NCBI GenBank assembly: GCA_963653535.1
Contig: CAVJWU010000005.1
Coordinates: 1-50,535 of the forward strand
Origin: UBA3210 sp963653535
GTDB taxonomy: Bacteria > Bacillota_I > Bacilli_A > RFN20 > CAG-449
Direction of reading: 5' to 3'
Length of the DNA stretch: 50,535 bases
Below the pieces are notes generated by a model. It saw only the letters and a list, made by a program, of their open reading frames with translations. It was not told where the DNA came from and searched no databases. Every line of letters begins with the position of its first letter. The stretch's first letter is position 1. Made by a program: the position numbers and the translations under genes. Of the stretch, positions 1 through 7,951 are shown one piece after another.

Positions 1-48
1 AAAAACCCCTCAAGTCTTTCCGATTCCTCGGTCCAACTTTTGGGGTTC
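1..48 (-). terminator. Structured terminator after the secreted-protein operon
   Basis: On the minus strand, arms AACCCC and GGGGTT enclose a second stem (AAGT/ACTT), a purine-rich symmetric internal loop, and an inner CCGA/TCGG stem capped by a GGAA (GNRA-type) tetraloop. A run of five T follows at the window edge. It lies about 40 bases beyond the stop codon of the gene ending at 85, so it is read as that operon's intrinsic terminator. The window edge may cut off part of it. Confidence 0.65.
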
Positions 49-84
49 ACTTCAACTCTAGTGATTTTTAAATGCCTTGATAAA

Positions 85-1119
85 TTAAAAATCTATACTA
101 TGTAAACTTGGGGTAATAGAAGTAGCTTTAATACTATTTATTAATAATCCACATGTACTTGTATAAGTGACATTATTTACCGTAGAAGTATATTTAAATA
201 CTGGTGTTGAGCCATTAAATATTTCTTTAAATTTTGTATTTTCAATTTGATATAAATAGATTGTTCCGTTACTAGAACTATAATCTTCGTTGTTTTCATC
301 GACTTCTACACAAGTGTAAGTCGCGTAGATTGTTTTAATAAATGAGTTATGATCAATTTTAGATTTTAAAGTGTTGATATGTGCATCATCTAAGCCATAA
401 ACTTTGATATTTGTAACATATATTGAATAACCAGTGTGATTACCTGATCTTTCTTCATATGTAGTCGCGCTAGTATCGAAGGCTTTATTAACTAGTTGAA
501 CAAAAGAATCTTCAAAAGCATATTTTTCGTTTCTAATAGTTTTATCAACAGTTTTAGTTCCTCCTGTAGTTTGAACATCGACTGTTCCTTTTAATTTATC
601 ATTCGCGCTTAAAGAAGGCGTACAAGTTAACTTTTCAATAAAGTCGAGAGTGACGCTCGCGGAAACACTAGGATCAAGAGTACTAGATAATTTTAAGATT
701 AATTGTTTAGTAAAAACTTTATTACAAGTAACGGTGATAGTTTGACTAGAAAAAGTATGAGTGATAGTTAAGATGCTATCCGCGGTATTATATGCAACTG
801 CCGCGCCAGAACTATCAGTTAAAGATAAAGTGACTGAATCGTTGTTTACATTAGGATCTAACGTATAAGAAAATGTTTTAGTGCCATAAGTTCCTTCTTT
901 AGATGAAGCTCTTTCAACTAATTTAATGCCGTTTTCACGGATGACATAGTCTTCGCCTGAACTTGTAATCGTTGAATTATCGTTAATTACATCATCATTA
1001 ACTAATGGAGCATCGGCTCTAACTTTATTACGTAATGATAAACCGATAAAGGCTGAACATCCGAATAGAGTAGTGATTGATAGACCAATAATAAGACCTT
1101 TTTTAAGTTGTTTCTTCAT
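85..1119 (-). CDS. Secreted or membrane-anchored protein of unknown function
   Basis: 344 residues. The start is supported by AGGAGG about 8 bases upstream. A basic N-terminus (KKQLKKG) is followed by a hydrophobic stretch at about residues 8-28 and then VRADA, so it should be exported; VRADA looks like a possible signal peptidase I site. An LFGC sequence inside the hydrophobic stretch resembles a lipobox, but hydrophobic residues continue after the Cys, so lipidation is doubtful. The rest is rich in Ser, Thr, Val and Asn and looks beta-stranded. I recognise no domain. It is second in a two-gene minus-strand operon, 12 bases after the Ig-like gene, and is followed by a strong terminator. The function is unknown; a cell-surface role is inferred only from the export signal and its partner. 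Confidence 0.8.
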   Translation of the reverse strand: MKKQLKKGLIIGLSITTLFGCSAFIGLSLRNKVRADAPLVNDDVINDNSTITSSGEDYVIRENGIKLVERASSKEGTYGTKTFSYTLDPNVNNDSVTLSLTDSSGAAVAYNTADSILTITHTFSSQTITVTCNKVFTKQLILKLSSTLDPSVSASVTLDFIEKLTCTPSLSANDKLKGTVDVQTTGGTKTVDKTIRNEKYAFEDSFVQLVNKAFDTSATTYEERSGNHTGYSIYVTNIKVYGLDDAHINTLKSKIDHNSFIKTIYATYTCVEVDENNEDYSSSNGTIYLYQIENTKFKEIFNGSTPVFKYTSTVNNVTYTSTCGLLINSIKATSITPSLHSIDF

Positions 1120-1131
1120 ATTTATTACCTC

Positions 1132-2334
1132 CTATAAATTGAATAATTTTTGAAAAAACGCGATTATTTTATTAAATAAATTAATAAAGAATTGGATTAA
1201 TGGATTAGGTTTATTAACAACATTAATCTCAAATGATATATAAAGTTTTTTTGCGTTATATTTAGTTAAAACCATTCTTGTTTCATAAGTGCCGATTTGA
1301 TCAAATGATGATGAATATGTAGTAGTGATAAATTCTACTTTTTCATAGATATCTTTTTCTAATTTATTTTCATTTATTAAGATATTAACTATTTCAGAAG
1401 GAGACTTTAAATCTCCTTTATAAACGTTAATGCTAGCTAAATTTTTAAAATATACATCCCCGATCCCATCGAGGATATTTACTCTGAATGGAAAGGTGGT
1501 TTTATTCATGTAATAATCTATCGCGATTAATGAATAATCTGCGTTACCTACTTCATTTAAAGGATGTGGCGAAGAAGAAATAACTAAGATTTCTTTAATT
1601 CCTGATCCTCCATTATCATTTATATCGAAATAAGATATTAATTCTTCTTTTTTAGTTATTTCATATTGATATAATTCGATATAATCTTCACCGATAATTA
1701 AGGGAGGAACATCATCGATAATTTCTATTTCAATATTATAAGTTTGCTTATTATGTAAGCTATCTTCTAAAACTAATGATAGCTTATTCTTTTTAAATAT
1801 TTCCGGCTTATAATTTTTATATTTATCATCGAGTAACATAACTCCATCAGTATAATCAAATACATCAATATATTTAGTTAAATCGATAAAACCTCCTTCA
1901 TTTAGCTCTGTATATGATATTTTTATTAACTCACCATTTTTTATAAAAGGTGCCTCATTATCTATTAATCTAACATTAATAGTTACTTGTTCTACATCGT
2001 TATTGATATTATATAAATTACTAACGATTACATGATTCCCATAATCATGAAAAATTACTGCTTCATCATATTCATCTAATACAATTTCATAATGGTCAAT
2101 CTTATTCGCGGGAAAGTTTAAATAAATATATTCTTCAATGATATCATTTGTTGAAGGAGGAGAAGGATAAGAAACAGTTTTAGAAAACGAATTTGACTTG
2201 GAGATGATATTATATATTGGAGAACTAAAACTGTTTCTATTTTCTCTTAATGAAGACTTTATTAATTCTTTGTTACATATGTCAGTAGAAAAGGTAGGAT
2301 TAAGTAGTAGAATAAGAACTAATAATGACTTCAT
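1132..2334 (-). CDS. Secreted protein with Ig-like repeats
   Basis: 400 residues from the chosen start. The open frame extends 25 codons upstream, but GAGGGAGG lies just before the internal ATG, and that start opens directly onto a signal peptide (MKSLLVLILLLNP, cleavage probably near residue 17). Repeating beta-rich blocks begin at similar motifs: IDNEAPFI (about residue 124), IDDVPPLI (about 206) and ILDGIGDV (about 287). These resemble bacterial Ig-like folds of the DUF5011 type found in Gram-positive surface proteins. The C-terminus (378-400) is an amphipathic, Phe-rich segment that may anchor it to the membrane. There is no LPXTG motif. It is first in a two-gene operon. The family assignment is an inference from the repeat pattern, and the ligand is unknown. 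Confidence 0.78.
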   Translation of the reverse strand: MKSLLVLILLLNPTFSTDICNKELIKSSLRENRNSFSSPIYNIISKSNSFSKTVSYPSPPSTNDIIEEYIYLNFPANKIDHYEIVLDEYDEAVIFHDYGNHVIVSNLYNINNDVEQVTINVRLIDNEAPFIKNGELIKISYTELNEGGFIDLTKYIDVFDYTDGVMLLDDKYKNYKPEIFKKNKLSLVLEDSLHNKQTYNIEIEIIDDVPPLIIGEDYIELYQYEITKKEELISYFDINDNGGSGIKEILVISSSPHPLNEVGNADYSLIAIDYYMNKTTFPFRVNILDGIGDVYFKNLASINVYKGDLKSPSEIVNILINENKLEKDIYEKVEFITTTYSSSFDQIGTYETRMVLTKYNAKKLYISFEINVVNKPNPLIQFFINLFNKIIAFFQKLFNL

Positions 2335-2440
2335 AATTTTTCCTCCCTCTAAATATATCTTTTGACGATTTTTAAAATAAATCCTAAAAAATATTTTTAA
2401 TTTGTTCAAAATAGAAAAAAACTAAAAAAATAAACTTTTT

Positions 2441-2474
2441 TTGACTATGAATATTTGTAAATAAATTATATAAT
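2441..2474 (+). promoter_or_regulatory. Possible asnS promoter
   Basis: TTGACT at 2441-2446 and TATAAT at 2469-2474 lie upstream of asnS in the divergent gap, but 22 bases separate them, longer than the usual 17. Either an overlapping AT-rich -10 is used or one of the two boxes is coincidental. The divergent Ig-like operon must also be transcribed from this gap. Confidence 0.35.
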
Positions 2475-2503
2475 TTATAAAGACTTATTTTTTGGAGGTA
2501 CTT

Positions 2504-3889
2504 ATGGAAGTATTTAAAACCATTAGAGAATTATTTGAAGCAGTCAATTATGGTGACCAAATGATGTTAGACCAAATTGACGAAATAGAATTAGAAGGTT
2601 GGATTAAAACTAATAGAGATAATGGATCAATCGGATTTATTGAATTAAATGATGGTACATATTTTAAGAATGCCCAACTTGTCTATAATAACGAATTAAA
2701 AAATCATGATGAGGTTTCTCATTTTTTAACTGGTACTGCCGTTGATGTTAAAGGTAAATTTATTTTAACACCTAATGGAAAACAACCATTTGAAATTCAT
2801 GTTACATCAATTGAACTTGAAGGTGATGTTGACCCAACTTATCCATTACAAAAGAAGAGACATTCTTTTGAATATTTAAGAGAAATCGCTCATCTAAGAC
2901 CTAGAACAAATACATTTAATGCAGTTTATAGATTAAGAAGTGTTTTATCGATGGGTATTCATGAATTCTTTCAAAATCAAGGATTCGTATATGTTCATAC
3001 ACCAATCTTAACTGGTATTACCTGTGAAGGTGATGATATGTTCCACGTTACAACAAACGACAAAGATCCTGATGCTTACTTTGGTAAGAAGACTTTATTA
3101 TCAGGTTCAGGACAAATCCACGTAGAAGCTTTCGCGATGGCTTTTAGAGATGTTTATACTTTTGGACCTACATTCAGAAGTGAAAAATCAAATACTAGAT
3201 CTCACGCGGCAGAATTCTGGATGATTGAACCAGAAATTGCTTTCGCAGATTTAGATGATGATATGGCTTTAATTGAAGATTGTGTCGTTTATTGCATTCA
3301 ATATTGTTTAGAAAATGCACCTGAAGAAATGAAATTCTTCAATGAAAGAATTGATACAACATTATTAGAAAGATTAAACCATGTTATCAATACTCCATTT
3401 AAACGTATGGAATATACTGAAGCAATTTCGATTTTACAAGATGCAGTTAAAAATGGTCATAAGTTCCAAGAAAATAACATTACTTGGGGCATGGACTTAA
3501 TGAGTGAACACGAAAGATATTTAACAGAAGAAGTTGTTAAAGGACCATTATTTTTAATTAACTATCCAAAGGAAATTAAATCATTCTATATGAGAGAAAA
3601 TGATGATGGTAAGACAGTTGCAGCTTGTGACTTACTCGTTCCAGGTGTTGGTGAACTTGTTGGTGGTAGCCAAAGAGAAGAACGTTATGACATCTTAGAA
3701 AAGAAGATGAAAGATTCTTCCTTACCTATGGATAAATATCAATGGTATCTTGATTTAAGAAAGTACGGCGGATGTAAACACGCAGGCTTTGGTATTGGAT
3801 TTGATAGATTTGTCATGTATTTAAGCGGTATGGATAACATTAGAGATGTTGAACCATTCCCAAGAACATATGGCAATATGGATTATTAG
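2504..3889 (+). CDS. asnS: Asparaginyl-tRNA synthetase
   Basis: 461 residues, normal for the family. This cytoplasmic class IIb synthetase charges tRNA-Asn with asparagine using ATP. An N-terminal OB-fold anticodon-binding domain (about 25-105, with IELEGWIKTNRDNGSIGFIEL) is followed by the class II catalytic core. Motif 2 is seen as FGPTFRSEKSNTRSHAAEFW and motif 3 as GFGIGFDRFVMYLSG near the end. The EGDD and SGSGQIH segments favour AsnRS over AspRS. An in-frame TTG at 2492 overlaps the SD (GGAGG), so the ATG at 2504 is taken as the start. It is followed 9 bases later by an unknown membrane protein gene, probably in the same transcript. Confidence 0.96.
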   Translation: MEVFKTIRELFEAVNYGDQMMLDQIDEIELEGWIKTNRDNGSIGFIELNDGTYFKNAQLVYNNELKNHDEVSHFLTGTAVDVKGKFILTPNGKQPFEIHVTSIELEGDVDPTYPLQKKRHSFEYLREIAHLRPRTNTFNAVYRLRSVLSMGIHEFFQNQGFVYVHTPILTGITCEGDDMFHVTTNDKDPDAYFGKKTLLSGSGQIHVEAFAMAFRDVYTFGPTFRSEKSNTRSHAAEFWMIEPEIAFADLDDDMALIEDCVVYCIQYCLENAPEEMKFFNERIDTTLLERLNHVINTPFKRMEYTEAISILQDAVKNGHKFQENNITWGMDLMSEHERYLTEEVVKGPLFLINYPKEIKSFYMRENDDGKTVAACDLLVPGVGELVGGSQREERYDILEKKMKDSSLPMDKYQWYLDLRKYGGCKHAGFGIGFDRFVMYLSGMDNIRDVEPFPRTYGNMDY

Positions 3890-3898
3890 GAGATAAAA

Positions 3899-5008
3899 AT
3901 GGCAGATTCTAGGATTGAAGAGTTAAAGAAAGAAGATGAAACACTTAAAAAAACTCGTCAAAAGAAGAGAGTAAGAGGTGTCTTAGTTGTGATAACTGCC
4001 TTATTACTTGCTTATACGGGTTATTTAACTGTGCAAACAATTGTTGATAAAGTTAATGAAAATGCATCTAAAGGTGTTGAAAATACAATTACTTTACTAA
4101 ATAAATCCGCGAAAGAATCTTTATCTATTTATGGAAAATATTTTAATACTAACTCTAATATCGATGTAAGTGATGTTTCAACATATGGAAAATATTTAAT
4201 TGCTTCACAAGGGAGAAATTATGTTGATTCATATAAAGTTAATAATTCACTAAGCATATTAGAAGTAGTTGATAATAAACCAATTACTTATGGAACAAGC
4301 AATATAAGAACACTTGGTGATTCATTAGATTCTCAATTAAACTTATATTCATTACCAAAAGGAACTTATTTATTATTTGATCAATATAATCCAAATGATA
4401 TAAACTCTAATGTAGTTTATCATTATTCTAATGAAAATTATTTTGAAACTACTATTTATTCATTCAAAGATGAAGAAGGAACAAGAAAAAAGATTACTTT
4501 AAAAGGAAAAGCTTCTTCTCCTAGTTTAGTTGTAGAGGTCAGCGAACTTTCTTCGTTACCAACTTCTTATTATGATATAGTGATTTATGATCCTTATTCA
4601 TTATCAAGTAATATTAATTATATTGACACTTTAAAACAAAATTATGATGTATATGTTACTTCTTCTTTAGTAGAAGCTTATAAAGCTAAAGCTAATTATG
4701 CGATAAGTCTATATGAAGGTAATAATATCTTTACTAGCGTTTATACTTCACTTATTACGAGTCATGATGATCTTATCACATCCGGTCCTCTTTCTTCTTT
4801 AGATAAAGATAATTCAATTAGAGAATTAGGCGGATATATCTTTAATGCAGGATATGGATATTATTCTGAAGATGATAAAGAAATTTCTTCTGCATCGATG
4901 GAAATTAAGAATCATAAATTAGATAGTCACGTCGGTAAATACGTCATAAAAGTTGGAAATGAATATCCTAATATTGAAAATGATATTTCAACAATTTTAA
5001 TATCATAA
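3899..5008 (+). CDS. Membrane-anchored extracytoplasmic protein, function unknown
   Basis: 369 residues. AGGAG lies 8 bases before the ATG. A charged cytoplasmic N-terminus (residues 1-26, rich in Lys, Glu and Arg) precedes one membrane segment (about 27-47, VLVVITALLLAYTGYLTV). The remaining 320 or so residues should lie outside, and they are rich in Ser, Tyr and Asn, as in surface proteins of AT-rich Gram-positives. I recognise no enzyme motif. It sits 9 bases after asnS with no promoter between them, so it is probably co-transcribed with a housekeeping gene, but no functional link is apparent. A perfect palindromic terminator follows at 5081. Confidence 0.8.
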   Translation: MADSRIEELKKEDETLKKTRQKKRVRGVLVVITALLLAYTGYLTVQTIVDKVNENASKGVENTITLLNKSAKESLSIYGKYFNTNSNIDVSDVSTYGKYLIASQGRNYVDSYKVNNSLSILEVVDNKPITYGTSNIRTLGDSLDSQLNLYSLPKGTYLLFDQYNPNDINSNVVYHYSNENYFETTIYSFKDEEGTRKKITLKGKASSPSLVVEVSELSSLPTSYYDIVIYDPYSLSSNINYIDTLKQNYDVYVTSSLVEAYKAKANYAISLYEGNNIFTSVYTSLITSHDDLITSGPLSSLDKDNSIRELGGYIFNAGYGYYSEDDKEISSASMEIKNHKLDSHVGKYVIKVGNEYPNIENDISTILIS

Positions 5009-5080
5009 AGAAATATTTGTTAGAACAATAATTATTCTTTAGACGGAATTAAGTCTATTACATAAACTACTAAATAAAAA

Positions 5081-5107
5081 AAGATATCGCATGCGATATC
5101 TTTTATT
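5081..5107. terminator. Bidirectional terminator between convergent genes
   Basis: A perfect 22-base palindrome at 5081-5102 centres on ATCGCATGCGAT. A-runs lie on its left and T-runs on its right, so it can terminate both the plus-strand gene ending at 5008 and the minus-strand gene ending at 5103, whose stop codon lies inside the T-tract. Confidence 0.85.
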
Positions 5108-5798
5108 TTGTGCCTTGTTCTTCAACAAAATCTTTCATTTCTTGTGTTGGCTTTTTGGTATGTACATCTTGTCCTAAATTCTTTTTCGCATCTTTTAGTT
5201 CTTTTAAATCTTTTCTAAAATATTCATTACCGATTTTAATAGTGTGAATATTTCTAACTAGTAATGCAGTAGAACAAATAAGGAAATGAATAAAACCATA
5301 AACGAATGCGATAAAGAGAATATAAGTTAACCAAGCATCGAATCTATCAAAATGGAATTCACTTGCTTTAGAAATAGTTGGCCAATCGGAGATGACTGGA
5401 ATACCGAATAATTTGGTAGTAGGCCAACTTAATTCGAAGTGCGCATCGGATAAATTAGAAGCGATAAACGCCCAAGAGAAATTTGAGATAACAATTTGAT
5501 AACCGAAAATAAATAAGAAGACAATAATGATAACAATCATTGGAATTCTTGAATCGAAATAGAACTTACGACGATTCTTCTCAAAAGAAATCTTAAAAAA
5601 TTTATTTTTATCAGTCACTAGATTTGCATCTAAAATATCATACATTGATTTATCGACAAAATCGCATTGGACTTTAATGATATATTTAAATAATTTAACT
5701 AAATAACCAATTAAGATGAATACTAAAATTAATATCAATAATAGAGAAATTAAGACTCTTTTGTCGGATTCAGATAGACTTATTAAAAAATTAAGCAT
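5103..5798 (-). CDS. Multi-spanning membrane protein, function unknown
   Basis: 231 residues from the chosen ATG. A start six codons further out would place the SD inside the coding sequence; from 5798, GAGGAGGAAG sits at the right distance. The start overlaps the end of the preceding gene by 8 bases (ATGCTTAA), which points to translational coupling. Hydrophobic stretches occur at about residues 15-36, 87-106 and 156-182, giving three or four membrane segments with charged loops. The C-terminal tail is hydrophilic and Lys-rich. No family is recognised. It is the last gene of a three-gene minus-strand set (7213 to 5103), all encoding membrane proteins, so a shared membrane complex is possible but unproven. 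Confidence 0.78.
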   Translation of the reverse strand: MLNFLISLSESDKRVLISLLLILILVFILIGYLVKLFKYIIKVQCDFVDKSMYDILDANLVTDKNKFFKISFEKNRRKFYFDSRIPMIVIIIVFLFIFGYQIVISNFSWAFIASNLSDAHFELSWPTTKLFGIPVISDWPTISKASEFHFDRFDAWLTYILFIAFVYGFIHFLICSTALLVRNIHTIKIGNEYFRKDLKELKDAKKNLGQDVHTKKPTQEMKDFVEEQGTK

Positions 5799-6291
5799 GT
5801 TCTTCTTCCTCCTCATCTTTAATACTTTCTTTCTTTATTTCATAAGATAAATCAGGTATTTCTTCTACTTTTGGTGGCTCAGGAACAATAGGGTTATCTT
5901 CTTTGACTGGAGCTTGGTCTTTTGGAGGATTATTTGGTTGCATATATGAATAACCTTTTACTCGACCTTCTTCATCAGTTTGGATAAATATTGGTTGAAA
6001 GACAGTTGTATTTTGTTCATGAATGATTGTTTTAGTTTCATTAACTTGTGGTGCATTTTGTTTTTCTTCTTCCTCTTGATCTTGGCTTTCAATATGAATT
6101 TTTGCGACTTTATCAATATTCATACTGATTGACATATCTTCACCTTTAAAGAATTTGATAATACGTTTAATAAACATGACAAAAAAGAGTATGAAAGAAT
6201 AGATGCTGTAGCATAATATTAACAATAATAAAAAAGGAGAAAGGATAAAGTATAAGATACCTTGTCCCATCGTTTTTAAAAAGTCGAGCAT
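5791..6291 (-). CDS. Membrane protein with acidic cytoplasmic tail, function unknown
   Basis: 166 residues. Two closely spaced hydrophobic segments occupy about residues 10-44 (ILYFILSPFLLLLILCYSIY and on), followed by a basic stop-transfer stretch (KRIIKFFKG). The rest is hydrophilic, with a Glu-rich patch near residue 75, a Pro-rich region (about 115-145) and a terminal run of Glu. This low-complexity tail looks disordered and may bind a partner. GAGGAA provides the SD. The gene lies 13 bases after the one starting at 7213 and overlaps the next one by 8 bases. No family is recognised. Confidence 0.75.
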   Translation of the reverse strand: MLDFLKTMGQGILYFILSPFLLLLILCYSIYSFILFFVMFIKRIIKFFKGEDMSISMNIDKVAKIHIESQDQEEEEKQNAPQVNETKTIIHEQNTTVFQPIFIQTDEEGRVKGYSYMQPNNPPKDQAPVKEDNPIVPEPPKVEEIPDLSYEIKKESIKDEEEEEHA

Positions 6292-6304
6292 AACAAGTTC
6301 CTCT

Positions 6305-7213
6305 TTAGTCTAGTTTATCAAAAATTTCATCAACAAGAGGGTTCTTTTTATATACCTTTTGATAAATAATGATATAACTACTACTAATTATATGGCTTAG
6401 AGGGATTAATAAAAAGAATAAAGACATTAAATTTCTATTTATATTAAAGAATAAAACAAGAAATACAACGATGGCAAATACGTATAAAGTAATTTGTAGA
6501 GAATAAATTATTTTTCGTTGGTAAAATGAGAACACGTAATAACCTAAAACTACTGTGTAAAAAGATGTGATACCAAGTAATAAATAGAATATTAAGTTAT
6601 TAATAAAATAAAAGGCGATTGTTGAACAAACTAAGACAATATTTAATAAATATATTGGTAAAAATTGATTCTTCTTTTCATTAAATTCATAATCGATCTT
6701 TTTTAGCTCGTTAGTAATAATAATATATGATAAAGAAGAAGAAATTAAACTGATGACATATAGAAATAAGAAATATAAAGAATTAAATTCTAATTCTTCG
6801 ATTTTTAAAATAGTCGCGAATGTTTTTATTAAATCAACATTATAAATGGCCTTAATTAAGAAAGTTGAACCGATTTCTAAAATGGTTAAAACAATGCTAG
6901 TTAAGAAAACGACATTATAACCATGGAAATATTTTTTAATTAATAAACCAAATGTTAAACCATAGATTACGCTTGGAAGAGTTAAGAATAAACAAGTCTG
7001 CAAATCAAACATTGATAATAAACTTAAAGCGACTAAATATATAAAAGCATATTTATAATCAACTTTGATAAAAACTAAACTAGCAACTAAAGGTAAAATG
7101 AGCATTGAAATAATTTCAAAGCCTCCAATAAATTTAGTTAAATAGATAATTATGAGCGATAATGCGCACATAAGAGAAGAAAATGTTAGTTGCTTAGTAT
7201 CAAAGTGTTTCAT
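6305..7213 (-). CDS. Polytopic membrane protein, YybS/DUF2232- or ECF-S-like
   Basis: 302 residues from the second in-frame ATG, chosen because AAAGG lies at proper spacing for it and too close for the ATG six bases upstream. There are about eight hydrophobic segments across the whole protein. The N-terminal pattern (TKQLTFSSLMCALSLIIIYLTKF followed by a glycine-containing segment) resembles the substrate-binding (S) components of ECF transporters and the related DUF2232/YybS family. That is a pattern-level inference. No ECF ATPase lies in the window. First gene of the three-gene minus-strand membrane operon, divergent from the lipoprotein at 7298. Confidence 0.72.
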   Translation of the reverse strand: MKHFDTKQLTFSSLMCALSLIIIYLTKFIGGFEIISMLILPLVASLVFIKVDYKYAFIYLVALSLLSMFDLQTCLFLTLPSVIYGLTFGLLIKKYFHGYNVVFLTSIVLTILEIGSTFLIKAIYNVDLIKTFATILKIEELEFNSLYFLFLYVISLISSSLSYIIITNELKKIDYEFNEKKNQFLPIYLLNIVLVCSTIAFYFINNLIFYLLLGITSFYTVVLGYYVFSFYQRKIIYSLQITLYVFAIVVFLVLFFNINRNLMSLFFLLIPLSHIISSSYIIIYQKVYKKNPLVDEIFDKLD

Positions 7214-7263
7214 ATTCATGACCTTTCTTAGTTTATTTTAGCATATTTTATAGGATTTTTAAT

Positions 7264-7296
7264 AATATTTACTAAATATTAATTTAGGTGAATATT
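7264..7296 (+). promoter_or_regulatory. Hairpin that can hide the ribosome binding site of the 7298 gene
   Basis: The left arm (7264-7277) pairs with the right arm (7281-7296) over about 14 pairs, mostly A-T with some G-U, one bulge and a three-base loop. The right arm contains AGGTGA, the only SD for the ATG at 7298. Folding would hide the SD two bases from the start codon. Confidence 0.4.
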
Positions 7297-7297
7297 T

Positions 7298-7744
7298 ATG
7301 AAAAAAATAAAAATTATCTTTCTTATAATCTTTAATCTAATAACTTTAAATGCTTGTAAGAATGATGTATCTTCATTAAATAATTTTTCAATCGAGAATT
7401 TAACTATTCCTTATGACGAAAATATCTTTTCATTAAAAGAAAGTGAATATTATATCTTATTTTATTCTCCAAAATGTAAGGCATGCTTAGATACGTTGAA
7501 ATTTGTTGAATATCTTTATAATGAAAATAATTTTGATATTTATTTAATTAACATTTTAGAAAATAAAATTATGATTAATAAACTTCATCAAACAAACTTA
7601 AATTGTTCTTCACTTAATGATTTTTATTTATTTAAGACTCCGTATATTGTTAATATTTTTAATGGAACTATAGTAAGTGAAGAAACTGGTTTTAATAATA
7701 TTAGAAATTATTTAAATGAAGAAATTAAGGTAAAATCTATTTAA
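7298..7744 (+). CDS. Thioredoxin-like lipoprotein
   Basis: 148 residues. Signal peptide with lipobox LNAC, Cys20 being the expected lipidated residue, so the protein should be anchored to the outer face of the membrane. A compact thioredoxin fold follows: a strand, then YSPKCKACLDTL with a CxxC pair at Cys60 and Cys63 in the redox position, and FKTPYIV near residue 122, fitting the cis-proline loop. Such lipoproteins usually exchange thiols and disulfides in exported proteins. CKAC is not the classical CGPC, so the redox potential and role are uncertain. A third thiol is present in LNCSS. The SD (AGGTGA) is buried in the hairpin described above. No DsbD/CcdA-like partner is in the window. Confidence 0.85.
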   Translation: MKKIKIIFLIIFNLITLNACKNDVSSLNNFSIENLTIPYDENIFSLKESEYYILFYSPKCKACLDTLKFVEYLYNENNFDIYLINILENKIMINKLHQTNLNCSSLNDFYLFKTPYIVNIFNGTIVSEETGFNNIRNYLNEEIKVKSI

Positions 7745-7752
7745 AACTTTTT

Positions 7753-7797
7753 ACAACACACGAAAAAACTGATTCTACGGAAGGAATCGTGTGTTGT
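7753..7797. repeat. Long inverted repeat without a U-tract
   Basis: Perfect 11-base arms (ACAACACACGA and its complement TCGTGTGTTGT) are separated by 23 bases that contain a smaller GATTC/GAATC pair. It begins eight bases after the stop codon of the lipoprotein gene. Neither side carries a T-run, so it is not a standard intrinsic terminator. It could be an mRNA 3'-end stabiliser, a factor-dependent terminator or a protein-binding site. Confidence 0.6.
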
Positions 7798-7908
7798 AAT
7801 TATATTAAGAAATATTAATTTATCAAAAAGATAAAATTAAATAATTAATAAAAACTTACGATATAAACGAAAAAAATGATTAGAATTGTTTTTTCTATAA
7901 AATGATTG

Positions 7909-7917
7909 TGCTATAAT
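7909..7917 (+). promoter_or_regulatory. Extended -10 promoter of the YebC gene
   Basis: TGC followed by TATAAT (7912-7917) forms an extended -10 element 35 bases upstream of the YebC start. The -35 region is only T-rich (7889-7894), as is common with extended -10 promoters. Confidence 0.6.
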
Positions 7918-7951
7918 TTTTAAGTCTTATTCGATAAGGAGATTTTTTATT

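Noticed and set aside
2492..2503. TTG start for asnS twelve bases upstream
   Set aside because: The TTG overlaps the GGAGG that serves as SD for the ATG at 2504, and no other SD lies upstream of it.
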